Assembly (NCBI RefSeq): GCF_008704715.1
Contig: NZ_CP023689.1
Location: 1,984,001-2,048,000, forward strand
DNA: 64,000 nt
Direction of reading: 5' to 3'
Source of the DNA: Streptomyces chartreusis
Lineage (GTDB): Bacteria; Actinomycetota; Actinomycetes; Streptomycetales; Streptomycetaceae
Shown here: one piece after another, positions 40,359 through 49,352 of the stretch
Position numbering within the stretch: the first letter of the stretch is position 1
Layout of the letters: every line of letters begins with the position of its first letter
Notes under the pieces: model-generated
Told to the model about the DNA's origin: nothing
What the model saw: only the letters and a program-made list of their open reading frames with translations
Databases searched by the model: none
Made by a program: the position numbers and the translations under genes

Positions 40359-41743
40359 TTCTCGGTTCCTTCGGTGTGCGGGTCCGCGAGGGCGAGGAGC
40401 AGGGACTTGACCTCCGTGGCCGCGTAGGCCTCCCGCGCCCGGTCCGGCCGCGAGCACAGCAGTACGGGGCCGTCGGCGGGGTCGGCGGGCAGCCGGCCGT
40501 GGCTGCCGCGGACGCCGGACGGGTCCAGCGGCACCGTCTTGAGGCGGTAGCGGAAGCCGAGCTTCTTGCGGGCGACCTGGCCGACGGCGCGCAGCTTCAC
40601 CGCGGGGACCGTCTCGTCGTAGAGCAGCTCGGCGGGGTCGTAGCCGGGCTTGCGGTGGATCTCGACCTGGCGGGCGAAGTCGGGGGCGCGGTCGTCGTCG
40701 AGCCAGTAGTAGTACGTGAACCAGGCGTCGGGGTCGGCGAGGGCGACGAGTTCGCCGGAGCGCTCGTGGTCCAGGCCGTGGGCCGTCTTGCCCTCGGCGT
40801 CCAGCACCCGTTCCACGCCGTCCAGTTCGGCGACGAGCTTGGCGACCGCCTCGGTGTCCGCCGGGTCACGGACGTACACATGGGCGATCTGGTGGTCGGC
40901 GACCGCGAAGGCCCGGGAGGTCCACTGGTCGAGGTACTCCATGCCGTCCTGCGTGTACACCTCCAGCAGGCCGGACCGGCGCAGGGCCCGGTTGATGTCG
41001 ACGGGGCGGGAGGCGGGCGTGATGCCGTACTCGCTGAGCGCCACGACGGTCGCGCCCTCGCGCAGGAAGTGGTCGAGCAACGGGCGCAGGGCGTCGTCGA
41101 GCCGGCGGGCCGCCTCGGCGGTCGCGTCCGAGTCCGGGCCGGAGCGCTGGGGCTCGTAGTCCATCTGCGGGATGTAGACGAGGGTGAGGTCGGGGCGCTT
41201 CTCGTCGAAGACCTGGCGGGCTGCGGCGAGGATCCACTGGGTGGAGGGCATGCCGGCGCCCGGGCCCCAGTAGGTGAACAGGGGGAACGGGCCGAGCCGG
41301 TCGGTGAGTTCGTCGTGCAGGGCGGGCGGCCAGGTGTAGCAGTCGGGTTCCTTGCGGCCGTCGGAGTAGTAGACGGGGCGCGGGGTGACCGTCCAGTCGA
41401 CGTCGGCGCCCATCGCGTACCACCAGCAGATGTTGGCGACCTTGTAGTCGGGGTTCGACTTCCGGGCCGTCTCCCAGATCTTCTCGCCTGCGACGAGGGC
41501 GTTGTGCTGGCGCCACAGCATGACCTCGCCGAGGTCGCGGAAGTACCAGCCGTTGGCCACCGCGCCGTGGGTGGAGGGGGGTTCACCGGTGAGGAGGGTG
41601 GACTGGACGGTGCAGGTCACGGCGGGCAGCACGGTGTCGAGCCGGGCCTGGAAGCCGCGTTCGCCGAGGGCGGCGACGGACGGCATGTGCTTCAGGAGCT
41701 TCGGGGTCAGGCCGACGATGTCGAGTACGACCACACGGTTCAT
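40355..41743 (-). CDS. Alkaline-phosphatase-superfamily protein, EboF-like phosphodiesterase/pyrophosphatase
   Basis: A 462-residue type I phosphodiesterase/nucleotide pyrophosphatase-fold protein. N-terminal metal and nucleophile region: VVVLDIVGLTPKLL then LPAVTCTVQSTLLTG, where the nucleophile is Thr in the TCT segment. The second metal region is YIPQMDYEPQRSGPDS, then ALSEYGITP and DHERSGELVALADPDAWF. Its place next to EboE, TatD and EboA proteins matches the last gene of cyanobacterial ebo operons. Substrate unknown. ATG 41743 overlaps the EboE-like stop (ATGA) and its own stop overlaps the P450 start. Confidence 0.83.
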   Translation of the reverse strand: MNRVVVLDIVGLTPKLLKHMPSVAALGERGFQARLDTVLPAVTCTVQSTLLTGEPPSTHGAVANGWYFRDLGEVMLWRQHNALVAGEKIWETARKSNPDYKVANICWWYAMGADVDWTVTPRPVYYSDGRKEPDCYTWPPALHDELTDRLGPFPLFTYWGPGAGMPSTQWILAAARQVFDEKRPDLTLVYIPQMDYEPQRSGPDSDATAEAARRLDDALRPLLDHFLREGATVVALSEYGITPASRPVDINRALRRSGLLEVYTQDGMEYLDQWTSRAFAVADHQIAHVYVRDPADTEAVAKLVAELDGVERVLDAEGKTAHGLDHERSGELVALADPDAWFTYYYWLDDDRAPDFARQVEIHRKPGYDPAELLYDETVPAVKLRAVGQVARKKLGFRYRLKTVPLDPSGVRGSHGRLPADPADGPVLLCSRPDRAREAYAATEVKSLLLALADPHTEGTEK

Positions 41744-42897
41744 GACGGGTCCTCCTTGAGGCCGAGGCCGGTGAGCCGGTCGCGGGCCCAGGCGAGTTCG
41801 GCGGCGATGCCGCCGGGCAGGTCGGCGGGCGGTTCGGGCAGGACGGACCAGGTGTAGGTCTCGACCTCGATGTGTGCGCAGTCGGCCGAAGGGCCGCCCA
41901 GCAGTCCGGCGAGAACCTGGTCGAGCTGGGCGGAGGTCGTACGCAGCGGCGGTTCGGGCCGGGTGTGCAGCGGGGCGTGGAAGTGGACGCGCCAGGGCCC
42001 GCCGGCATCGGGGAGGCCGCCGCCGAGGGCGTCCGGCAGATCGTCCACGCCGAGGACGTCGCCGTCGGCCGTCGTGCGGGTCTGGTGCAGGAACCGGGGC
42101 TCGGCGAGCCGGTGCAGGGCCGCGCGGGCGTCGGGGTCGGCGGGGCGGGCGGCCTCCACGGCGCAGGACGCCTGGAGCTTGACGACGGGAAGACCGGCCT
42201 CCGCGAGCCGGTGCAGCGCGGCGGCCGGGTCCTCGAACTGGACGGCGAGATGGCAGGCGTCGAGACAGACGCCGAGCCGGTCGGGATCCAGTCCGCCCAG
42301 TTCGCGTACCGCCTGGGTGGTGGTCTCGACGACGCATCCCGGTTCCGGTTCGAAGCCGACGCGGATACGGCGGCCCGTCCTCGACTCCAGCGCGGCGAGC
42401 CCGGTGGTGAGCCGGTCCAGCGCCCGGCGTGCCTCCTCGGCGCGGTCGCGGGGCCACGGCGCGCGCCAGGCGAGGGGCAGGGTGGAGACGCTGCCCTGCC
42501 GGACGTCGTCCGGGAGGAGGGCGGCGAGGACGCGGGCACAGTCGAGCGTGTACTCCAGGCGGGCCTCGTCGGCCCAGTCGGGCAGGTACACGTCCTTCTT
42601 GACGACCTCGCGGTGGAAGCCGGCGTACGGGAAGGCGTTGAGGGTGACCGTCTCCAGGCCGCGCGCCCGCAGCTCGCTCCTCAGCCGCCCCAACGCGCCC
42701 GCGTCATCGACGAGTTCGCCGACGACGCCGCGGGCCAGCCACAGCCCGATGCCGAGCCGTCCGGTCCCGAGCCGCTCACGGACGGGCTCGGCGTGGTCGG
42801 CGAGCTGGGCGATCACGCCGTCCAGGTCCTCCGCCTGGTGGACGTTGCTGCAGTAGCCGAGGTGGACGGTGCTGCCGTCCGGGTGCAGAAAGCGCAT
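41740..42897 (-). CDS. EboE-like TIM-barrel protein (metabolite traffic)
   Basis: A 385-residue protein of the xylose-isomerase-like TIM-barrel superfamily, matching the EboE group: LGYCSNVHQAEDLDGVI at the N-terminus, GLWLARGVV, VTLNAFPYAGFH and YLPDWADEARLEYTLDCA. Later metal-ligand-type segments are VGFEPEPGCVVE and GVCLDACHLAVQFEDP. EboE proteins occur with UbiA, TatD and EboA proteins and are thought to help export or traffic a membrane-linked metabolite. The stop overlaps the EboF-like start. Confidence 0.83.
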   Translation of the reverse strand: MRFLHPDGSTVHLGYCSNVHQAEDLDGVIAQLADHAEPVRERLGTGRLGIGLWLARGVVGELVDDAGALGRLRSELRARGLETVTLNAFPYAGFHREVVKKDVYLPDWADEARLEYTLDCARVLAALLPDDVRQGSVSTLPLAWRAPWPRDRAEEARRALDRLTTGLAALESRTGRRIRVGFEPEPGCVVETTTQAVRELGGLDPDRLGVCLDACHLAVQFEDPAAALHRLAEAGLPVVKLQASCAVEAARPADPDARAALHRLAEPRFLHQTRTTADGDVLGVDDLPDALGGGLPDAGGPWRVHFHAPLHTRPEPPLRTTSAQLDQVLAGLLGGPSADCAHIEVETYTWSVLPEPPADLPGGIAAELAWARDRLTGLGLKEDPS

Positions 42898-42903
42898 CGG
42901 ATC

Positions 42904-43758
42904 TCACGCTCCCCCGCGGCGTATGGAGTTGCCCTCGAAGGTCGCCGTCTCGTCGGGCTCGGGTTCCTCCAGCTCCAGCCGCCCGCTCTGCCCGTAGAAG
43001 GCGACCGGGTTGCGCCACAGCACCTTGTCGACGTCGTCCTCGTCGAACCCGGCGGCGAGCATGGCGTCGGCGGTCCGCCGTGTCTTCAGCGGATCCGAAC
43101 GCCCCCAGTCGGCGGCCGAGTTGACGAGCATCCGGTCGGTGCCGTGCTCCTTCAGGATCTCGACCATCCGGTCCTCGCTCATCTTGGTCCTCGGGTAGAT
43201 CGAGAACCCGGCCCAGCAGCCGCTGTCGAGGACCACGCCGACGGTGAGCTCGTTGAGGTGGTCGAGAACGACGAGTTCCGGGGCGATGCCCGATTCCCGT
43301 ACGACGTCCAGGGTGCGGCGCGTACCGGCGGCCTTGTCGCGGTGCGGGGTGTGCACGAGGGCGGGCAGCTCGTGCTCGACGGCGAGCCGGAGCTGGCGGG
43401 CGAGCGCCTCGTCCTCCTGCGGTGTCATCGAGTCGTAGCCGATCTCACCGACGGCGACGACCCGGTCCTTGGCGAGATAGCGGTCGAGTTCGTCGAGGAC
43501 GGGGAGGCAGCGGGGGTCGTTCGCCTCCTTCGGGTTGAGCGCGATGGTGCAGAAGTGCTGGATGCCGAACTGGGCGGCCCGGTGCGGCTCCCAGCCCAGC
43601 AGCCCGTCGAAGTAGTCGTAGAAGCTCTCGGGCGAGGTACGGGGCTGGCCCAGCCAGAAGGCGGGCTCGACGACGGCACGCACCCCGGCCGCGTACATCG
43701 CCTCGTAGTCGTCGGTCGTCCGGGAGGTCATGTGGATGTGGGGATCGAAGATGCGCAC
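42904..43758 (-). CDS. TatD-family metal-dependent hydrolase (EboB-like)
   Basis: A 284-residue amidohydrolase-fold protein. RIFDPHIHMTS at the N-terminus gives the HxH metal pair; GEIGYDSMTP, LVHTPHRDK, VVLDHLNE and VNSAADWGRSDPL give the remaining ligands. GTG 43758 is chosen; the longer frame runs through the EboA gene in arginine-rich shadow sequence. It is 2 nt behind the EboA stop and 6 nt ahead of the EboE-like start. TatD-type hydrolases are part of every ebo operon described; substrate unknown. Confidence 0.86.
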   Translation of the reverse strand: MRIFDPHIHMTSRTTDDYEAMYAAGVRAVVEPAFWLGQPRTSPESFYDYFDGLLGWEPHRAAQFGIQHFCTIALNPKEANDPRCLPVLDELDRYLAKDRVVAVGEIGYDSMTPQEDEALARQLRLAVEHELPALVHTPHRDKAAGTRRTLDVVRESGIAPELVVLDHLNELTVGVVLDSGCWAGFSIYPRTKMSEDRMVEILKEHGTDRMLVNSAADWGRSDPLKTRRTADAMLAAGFDEDDVDKVLWRNPVAFYGQSGRLELEEPEPDETATFEGNSIRRGGA

Positions 43759-43760
43759 GG

Positions 43761-44492
43761 TCAGTCCTCTTCCTCGAGTACGTCCGCTTCGTTGGGTACG
43801 TCGGCTTCGTTGGGTACGTCGGCGCCCGGGCCCATGAGCGCGGGTGCGAGCGCGGTGCCGATGACGTCCGGAAAGGCACGCACGACGGGCCGGATGTCCG
43901 GGGGCACGTCCCGTCCGGCGACGATCCGCTCGTGCGCGAAGTCGGCGAGCATCCGGGCCAGTTCGCGATCGGCGCGGGTGTCGAGGCCGCTGACCCGGGC
44001 GAGCGGGATCTCGCAGAACACGCACTTCAGTACGGCCTGGCGGTACTCGGCGTCCGGGAGGTGCGCGGCGGCGTACGGGCCGAGCGCGGCCTCGATCAGG
44101 GTGGTGTCGTTGCCCCGCAGGGCCTCCCGGACCAGGGGCAGCGCGAGGTCGCCCAGGTCGAGCAGCGGCAGGGTCCGAAGGACCGCACGCTGTTCGGCAG
44201 GGTCGCCGTGCCGATGGAGCCGGCTGACCTCGTCGGCGAGCGCCCGCCCGCTCAGGGGCAGCGCGTTGAGCAGTACGGCCCGGGCGGCCTCGTCGACGGT
44301 CCAGTACGGGGTGAGGCGACCGCGCCCGCAGCGCCGCCGGACGGCCGGGAACAGACGCCGCACGGCGCCGGGTTCGGCGGCCACCTCGGCGGCACCGCCG
44401 TCGAGCCAGGCACGGGCGGCGGGGTCCAGTACGCCGGCGAGGGCGGGGCGGGGGTCGGGTGGGGGCGAGGGGGAAGCGTTCGTTACGGCCAT
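43761..44492 (-). CDS. EboA-domain protein
   Basis: A 243-residue helical protein resembling EboA, of unknown biochemical role. Typical pieces are WTVDEAARAVLLNALP, AEQRAVLRTLPLLDLG, ALRGNDTTLIEAALGPYAA and CVFCEIPLARVSGLDTRAD. The C-terminus ends in a duplicated acidic hexapeptide (DVPNEADVPNEADVLEEED) encoded by an 18-bp tandem repeat. It is the third gene of the cluster on this strand. No membrane segment is visible. Confidence 0.8.
   Translation of the reverse strand: MAVTNASPSPPPDPRPALAGVLDPAARAWLDGGAAEVAAEPGAVRRLFPAVRRRCGRGRLTPYWTVDEAARAVLLNALPLSGRALADEVSRLHRHGDPAEQRAVLRTLPLLDLGDLALPLVREALRGNDTTLIEAALGPYAAAHLPDAEYRQAVLKCVFCEIPLARVSGLDTRADRELARMLADFAHERIVAGRDVPPDIRPVVRAFPDVIGTALAPALMGPGADVPNEADVPNEADVLEEED
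43780..43823 (-). repeat. 18-bp tandem repeat in eboA-like gene
   Basis: ACGTCSGCTTCGTTGGGT repeats at 43780-43797 and 43798-43815 with a partial third copy to 43823. It encodes the repeated NEADVP tail; probably length-variable. Confidence 0.8.
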
Positions 44493-44621
44493 GGGGGGCG
44501 ACTTCCGGCTAGTGGGGAGGGGTTGAGCCGTGATGCGGGTGATCGGAACCGAGGGGGAGGTCCGAGCCGGAACCGATGTGGGACCTGACCCGGACGAGGT
44601 CGGGGGCCTGCGGTGGTGGGG

Positions 44622-45482
44622 CTAGAGATCGGCGGCGGCGCGTTCGGCCGTGCGCAGGTAGTCGATCGAGCGGCGGGCGACCTCGGGCGCGTCGAGCGAG
44701 CCGCCCTGGATCTCCACGGAGACCAGTCCGCGACGGTCGAGGTCGCGCAGAGCGGCCAGCACGGCCGGGAAGTCGATCTCTCCGGAGCCGAACTCCAGAT
44801 GCCGATGGACCCCGCGCCGCATGTCCTCGATCTGCACGTTGCGCAGGAGGGGCGCGGCCAGGCGGACGCACTCCAGCAGTGGCTGCTCCTCCACGCAGTG
44901 CGCGTGGCCGATGTCCAAGGTGACCCCGAACAACGGGTGCCCACCGACGAGTCGGGCGAGCCGCAGACATCGCTCGACGGTGTCGACGAACATGTACGGC
45001 TCCGGCTCGAAGGCCAGCGCCACCCCGTGCTTCTCTGCGCTCTCCAGCACCACCCCGACGCCTTCCGCGAGCCGCTTGAAGGCGTCCTCCTCCGGCAGCC
45101 CCTCCGGTGCCGGGCCGCTGCACAGGTGCACGGTGGGCGAACCGAGGTCGGCGGCGATGCGCAGGGCGCGGCGCAGCAGGTCGATCCTGGGCTCGGAGCC
45201 GTCCGACATCAGCGTGGGCAGGTGCTTGCCCCAGGGGTCGAGGAAGAAGGGCGCGCCGGTCTCCACTGTCACGTCCAGCCCGAGCCGGTCGAGCTGCCGG
45301 GCGAGCGCGGTGACGCGGCGCGGCAGGTCCTCGGCGTACGGGTCGAGGTGGTTGTGGTCCAGGGTGAGCGCGACGCCGTCATAGCCGAGGTCGGCGAGGA
45401 CGACGAGGACGTCGGCCAGCCGGTGATGCGTGAAGCCGTTGGTGCCGTAGCCGAACTTGAGGGGCGTGGGGGGAGGTCTCAT
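44622..45482 (-). CDS. Sugar phosphate isomerase/epimerase-type TIM-barrel protein
   Basis: A 286-residue AP-endonuclease-2/xylose-isomerase-like TIM barrel: FGYGTNGFTHHRLADVL and YDGVALTLDHNHLDPY at the N-terminus, AFEPEPYMFVDTVE, GVTLDIGHAHCVEE and VQIEDMRRGVHRHLEFGSGEIDF with the His/Glu/Asp metal ligands. ATG 45482 is chosen; the frame continues to 45599 into the UbiA gene end. It is the second gene of the ebo-type cluster, 34 nt behind UbiA. Cyanobacterial ebo operons have a 3-dehydroquinate-synthase-like EboD instead of a second TIM barrel. Confidence 0.84.
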   Translation of the reverse strand: MRPPPTPLKFGYGTNGFTHHRLADVLVVLADLGYDGVALTLDHNHLDPYAEDLPRRVTALARQLDRLGLDVTVETGAPFFLDPWGKHLPTLMSDGSEPRIDLLRRALRIAADLGSPTVHLCSGPAPEGLPEEDAFKRLAEGVGVVLESAEKHGVALAFEPEPYMFVDTVERCLRLARLVGGHPLFGVTLDIGHAHCVEEQPLLECVRLAAPLLRNVQIEDMRRGVHRHLEFGSGEIDFPAVLAALRDLDRRGLVSVEIQGGSLDAPEVARRSIDYLRTAERAAADL

Positions 45483-45516
45483 GCTTGCCGGTTCCTCACA
45501 CGGAGGTGGGTGGGTC

Positions 45517-46845
45517 TCAGGTGGGGGATATACGCCGTGCCAGCCGTCGCGCGAGGGGATGGACGACGCCGAGGGCGGCGGCGACACGGGGCGAGCCACC
45601 CCGTGCGATCAACGCGGCCTGAAGAGGCATCAGCCCGAGGATCCCGGCCCCGACGGCCCGCTGCACGTTGCCGGCCGAGGGCTCCCGCAGGGCCCGGACC
45701 TGCGCGCTCCCGTACGCCCCGAGATAGGCAAGAGCGGCACCGGCGGCGACGACAGCAGGCAATGTTCCGGCGGAGACAGTGCCTGACCTTCCGAAGACGA
45801 CGGCACGAAGCTTTTCAGAGGCGGCGACCCGAAGCCCTTCGGAGGCCGGCGCACGAAGCCCTCCGGAGACGACGGCACGAAGCCCCTCCGCGGCCGGCGC
45901 ACAAAGCCCTTCGAAGGCGGCGACCCGAAGCCCCTCGGCGGCCGGCGCACAAAGCCCTTCGAAGGCGGCGACCCGAAGCCCCTCGGCGGCCGGCGCACGA
46001 AACCCTTCAGAGGCCGCGGCCCGAAGCCCTTCGGAGGGGGCGGCGCAGAGTTCCCTGAGGCGCGCGGCAGCAGCAACGCCCTTCAGGGGCGCGGGGAACT
46101 GCGCGACCGGCCGAGACGGCGCCGCAGACGACAGACGCCCCGGCCCGGCACTCCCGGAGTCGGACCGGGCGACAGGAACGGCCGCGGCAAGCGCCGTCAC
46201 CGCCGACACGGCCAGGGTCGCCGCCGGCACCCGCACCGGCGCACCGCCGATCTCGTGCCGGCTGAGAGCCATCAACGTGCCCGTGTGCGCACCGACCAAC
46301 GCGGCAGGCACGGCGGCACGGCGAAGCGCGACACCTGCCGGCTGCGCACCGGACCCGGGCACGACCGCCCCGGCCAGGACGTCCAGCATCCGAGCCCCCG
46401 CCATGGCGAAGCCACCCGCCGCCGTCGACTTCAGCTTCAGGTCGTACGCCCAGACCAGCCCGGCCAGCGGCAGCGCGGCACAGACACTGCGGCGGCCACC
46501 CGCGACCGCCGCGAGACCCAGCCCCGCCGCGGTCAGCCCGCCGGCCACGGCGAGAGCGGTGCGGCGCGGGACGCGTCCGGACGGCACCGGCCGATCGGAA
46601 CGTTCGACACCGTCGACGGCCGCGTCGGCGTAGTCGTTGAGGGCCATGCCGGCCCAGTACAGACAGACGGAGGAACCGATCACTCCGAAGGTACGGGCAC
46701 CCAGCGGCCGTCCGGCGGCGACCGCTCCCGCGATCACGTCACCGGGGACACTCAGCGCGGCCGGCGCTCTGACGAGCAGGGCGAGGTCGGCGAGGCGCAC
46801 GGCAGACCGGGATCGACAGCGGGCAACCGCTTTCCGATCTTTCAT
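45517..46845 (-). CDS. UbiA-family prenyltransferase (EboC-like) with internal repeat insertion
   Basis: A 442-residue membrane prenyltransferase. First Asp-rich motif NDYADAAVDGVERSDRP near residue 70 and second motif YDLKLKSTAAGGFAMAGAR near 134 bind the prenyl diphosphate; about eight helices follow the UbiA pattern. Residues about 228-360 do not belong to the family. They contain a repeat-encoded peptide (GRLSSAAPSRPVAQFPAPLKG) followed by eleven 8-residue units of the type RVAAFEGL/CAPAAEGL, after which the helices resume (LPAVVAAGAALAYLGAYG). The family is normally about 290-310 residues. The frame is intact, so the insert is translated. ATG 46845 may be a leaderless start. Confidence 0.83.
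   Translation of the reverse strand: MKDRKAVARCRSRSAVRLADLALLVRAPAALSVPGDVIAGAVAAGRPLGARTFGVIGSSVCLYWAGMALNDYADAAVDGVERSDRPVPSGRVPRRTALAVAGGLTAAGLGLAAVAGGRRSVCAALPLAGLVWAYDLKLKSTAAGGFAMAGARMLDVLAGAVVPGSGAQPAGVALRRAAVPAALVGAHTGTLMALSRHEIGGAPVRVPAATLAVSAVTALAAAVPVARSDSGSAGPGRLSSAAPSRPVAQFPAPLKGVAAAARLRELCAAPSEGLRAAASEGFRAPAAEGLRVAAFEGLCAPAAEGLRVAAFEGLCAPAAEGLRAVVSGGLRAPASEGLRVAASEKLRAVVFGRSGTVSAGTLPAVVAAGAALAYLGAYGSAQVRALREPSAGNVQRAVGAGILGLMPLQAALIARGGSPRVAAALGVVHPLARRLARRISPT
45784..46047 (-). repeat. 24-bp tandem repeat, 11 units, in frame inside ubiA
   Basis: Eleven contiguous 24-bp units of the type AAGCCCYTCGRAGGCSGCGACMCG, each encoding 8 residues on the minus strand (pattern R/C-x-x-x-x-E-G-L). 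Units alternate between RVAAFEGL and CAPAAEGL in the middle. The array directly abuts an interspersed Streptomyces repeat. Confidence 0.92.
46077..46138 (+). repeat. Interspersed Streptomyces repeat, copy 2 (inside ubiA)
   Basis: Shares CTTCAGGGGCGCGGGGAACT and the following GCGCGACC with copy 1 at 32434-32497. It is translated on the minus strand as GRLSSAAPSRPVAQFPAPLK, nearly the same peptide as in the 886-residue surface protein. Confidence 0.85.
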
Positions 46846-46851
46846 GGCCGC

Positions 46852-46857
46852 ACCCTA
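46852..46857 (-). promoter_or_regulatory. Possible -10 of a leaderless ubiA/ebo transcript
   Basis: TAGGGT on the minus strand ends 6 nt before the ATG at 46845, and no ribosome site is present. CTGAAT lies 16 bp further upstream as a weak -35. The rest of the 130-nt gap holds TACCGGTA palindromic fragments but nothing I can name. Confidence 0.38.
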
Positions 46858-46975
46858 CTCGCGGCCGTTGAGCATTCAGCTACCTACCCCCCGGTAAGCG
46901 GAGTGACAAAGAAGACACAGGTTTTCCTTACCCTGCGGCCTCAACTACCGGTAAAAGTAGATCGTTTGAGCGGCG

Positions 46976-48397
46976 TCAGGGCTCCTGCCGCAGCCGCCGC
47001 CACACCGCCTTGGCCGCGTTGTGCCCCGACATGCCGTGCACGCCCGGTCCGGGCGGGGTCGCCGACGAGCAGATGAAGACCGCCGGGTGCGGGGTGGTGT
47101 ACGGGAACAGCGACAGCTTGGGCCGCAGCAGGAGCTGGAGTCCGGACGCGGCGCCGGAGCCGATGTCGCCGCCGACGTAGTTGGCGTTGCGGACGGCGAG
47201 TTCGGCGGGGCCGGCCGTCGCGCGGGCGAGGACTCGGTCGCGGAACCCCGGGGCGAAGCGCTCCAGTTGGCGTTCGATGGCGTCCGTGAGATCACCGGTC
47301 CAGCCGTTCGGGACGTGTCCGTACGCCCAGAAGACCTGCTTGCCCTCGGGGGCGCGGGACGGGTCGACGACACCGGGCTGCACGGTGATCATGAACGGCT
47401 TGTCGGGCGCCCGGCCCTGCCGGGACGCGGCGCGCAGTGCGGCGTCGATCTCCGCGCTGTTCCCACCGATCTGCACGGTGCCGGCGCGGCGCGCTTCGGG
47501 CGCGGTCCACGGCACCGGGCCGTCCAGCGCGTAGTCGATCTTGAAGACGCCGGGGCCGTAGCGATAGCCCTCGTAGTAGTTGCCGAGGCCGGCGATGCGG
47601 GCCAGGGCGGTGGGCGAGGTGTCGAAGACGTACGCGCGCGCGGGCGGCAGGTCGTCGAGCCGCTTGACCTCGTAGTCGGTGTGGACGCTGCCGCCGAGGT
47701 CCTCCAGGTACGCGGTGAGCGCGTCGGAGATGGACTGGGAGCCGCCGCGGGCAAGGGGCCAGCCGCGGGCGTGCGCGGCGAGGGCGAAGACCAGGCCGAT
47801 GGCGCCGGTGGCGAAGCCGCCGAGGGGGGCCATGACGTGCGCGACGAGACCGGCGAAGAGGGTCCTGGCCTGCTCGTCCTTGAAGCGCCGCATCAGCCAG
47901 GTGGACGGCGGCAGCCCGACCAGGCCGAACCGGGCGAGGGTGACCGGGTCGCGGGGCAGCGCGGTCAGCGGCAGGGACATGAAGTCGCGGGCCAGGGTGT
48001 CCCACTTGGGCAGGAACGGTTCGACGAGCCTGCGGTACGGTCCCGCGTCGCGCGGCCCGAAGGACGCCGCGGTCTCGGCGACGGACCGGGACAGCACGGC
48101 GGCGGTGCCGTCGGCGAAGGGGTGCGCCATCGGCAGGCCGGGGTGCAGCCACTCCAGGCCGTAGCGGTCCAGGGGCATGGTCCGGAACACGGGTGAGTTG
48201 ATGCCGAGGGGGTGCGCGGCGGAGCACGGGTCGTGGCGGAAGCCGGGGAGGGTCAGCTCCTCCGTACGGGCGCCTCCGCCGACGGTGTCGCGTGCCTCGA
48301 ACACGGCCACGGAGAAGCCGCGGCGGGCCAGCTCCACGGCAGCGGTCAGTCCGTTCGGCCCCGCACCCACCACGACCGCATCGAGCATCGACGGCAC
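46976..48397 (-). CDS. FAD-dependent oxidoreductase (phytoene-desaturase/PYROXD2-like)
   Basis: A 473-residue NAD(P)/FAD flavoprotein. FAD fold at the N-terminus ([20 protein letters not shown], then [14 protein letters not shown]) and the C-terminal FAD signature region ([27 protein letters not shown]). The middle ([41 protein letters not shown]) fits the CrtI-like/PYROXD2 group. Substrate unknown; closeness to a UbiA enzyme suggests an isoprenoid or lipid, but the 130-nt gap leaves this open. ATG 48397. Confidence 0.86.
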   Translation of the reverse strand: MPSMLDAVVVGAGPNGLTAAVELARRGFSVAVFEARDTVGGGARTEELTLPGFRHDPCSAAHPLGINSPVFRTMPLDRYGLEWLHPGLPMAHPFADGTAAVLSRSVAETAASFGPRDAGPYRRLVEPFLPKWDTLARDFMSLPLTALPRDPVTLARFGLVGLPPSTWLMRRFKDEQARTLFAGLVAHVMAPLGGFATGAIGLVFALAAHARGWPLARGGSQSISDALTAYLEDLGGSVHTDYEVKRLDDLPPARAYVFDTSPTALARIAGLGNYYEGYRYGPGVFKIDYALDGPVPWTAPEARRAGTVQIGGNSAEIDAALRAASRQGRAPDKPFMITVQPGVVDPSRAPEGKQVFWAYGHVPNGWTGDLTDAIERQLERFAPGFRDRVLARATAGPAELAVRNANYVGGDIGSGAASGLQLLLRPKLSLFPYTTPHPAVFICSSATPPGPGVHGMSGHNAAKAVWRRLRQEP

Positions 48398-48506
48398 CTT
48401 CGGACTCCTTCGTCAGCCGACGGCCTTGAAGGATCAGGATATGCCGGGGCACCGACAGCGCAGGGCGCGGGCGGTACCGCCCGGTGGGCGCGGCCCAGGT
48501 CGGTCC

Positions 48507-49352
48507 TCACGCCCCGCCGGCCAGCAGCCCCGCCACCCGGCGAGCCGTCGCCGCGTCCCGTGCCGCCGTGAACGGCAGTGCGTTGCCGCCGGTGATCCGG
48601 AACGGCTCGCCCGTGCGGGTCAGGTGGGCGCCGCCCGCCTCCTCGACCAGGAGGATGCCCGCGGCGTGGTCCCAGGCGGCCTCCCAGCTGAACGCGGTCG
48701 CGTCCAACTCGCCCCGTGCGACGGCCAGATACTCCAGGCCCGCCGATCCGCAGGAGCGCGGCGCGATGCCGTCGGTCCACAGGCCGAGCAGGCCGCGCTT
48801 TTGGTCATCGGTCGTGTAGTCCGGGTGGGACGTGGCGATTTCGAGGTCGCGGCCGGGTTCCGGCGCGCCGGACCGCAGCCGTACGCCGTCGAGGTGGGCA
48901 CCCTGGCCGCGCACCGCCGTGGCGAGTTGGTCGCGGGCCGGGGCGTAGGTCCAGGAGGCGAGCAGGACGCCGTGCCGGGCGAGCGCGACCAGCGTGCAGA
49001 AGCCGGTGTCGCCGTTCACGAACTGGCGGGTGCCGTCGACGGGGTCGATGATCCAGACCGGCGCGTCGCCGCGTATCGCCTCGTACGACGCCGGGTCGGC
49101 GTGCACGGCCTCCTCGCCGACCACGACCGAGCCGGGCAGGAGCGCGCCGAGGGCCCCGGTGAGGAACCGCTCGGCGAGCCGGTCGGCGTCGGTGACCAGG
49201 TCGTGCGGTCCGCTCTTCTGGTCGATCTCGTGCTCGGCGAGCTGCCGGAAGCGGGGCATGATCTCGGCCGCGGCCGCCTTGCGGACCGCTTCCTCCACGT
49301 CGGCCGAGTGCTGTGCGAGAAACTCTTCGATGGTTTCGTTGTATTCGATCAC
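48507..49352 (-). CDS. Inositol-monophosphatase-family phosphatase (possibly histidinol-phosphatase)
   Basis: A 281-residue Mg-dependent phosphatase. All motifs are present: DLVTDADRLAE, VGEE, IDPVDGTRQFVNG near residue 103 (three metal ligands), and WDHAAGILLVEEAGG near 232. Family members hydrolyse inositol phosphate, histidinol phosphate, PAP or fructose bisphosphate; the short length and VDGTRQF form resemble actinobacterial HisN, but no his genes are nearby. The 108-nt gap to the oxidoreductase gene shows nothing clear. Confidence 0.87.
   Translation of the reverse strand: MIEYNETIEEFLAQHSADVEEAVRKAAAAEIMPRFRQLAEHEIDQKSGPHDLVTDADRLAERFLTGALGALLPGSVVVGEEAVHADPASYEAIRGDAPVWIIDPVDGTRQFVNGDTGFCTLVALARHGVLLASWTYAPARDQLATAVRGQGAHLDGVRLRSGAPEPGRDLEIATSHPDYTTDDQKRGLLGLWTDGIAPRSCGSAGLEYLAVARGELDATAFSWEAAWDHAAGILLVEEAGGAHLTRTGEPFRITGGNALPFTAARDAATARRVAGLLAGGA

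Noticed and set aside
45517..46845. Interpreting the UbiA gene as a pseudogene broken by a repeat
   Set aside because: The frame is intact through repeat and tandem array and the membrane helices resume afterwards, so a functional protein with an inserted loop is more likely, though reduced activity cannot be excluded.
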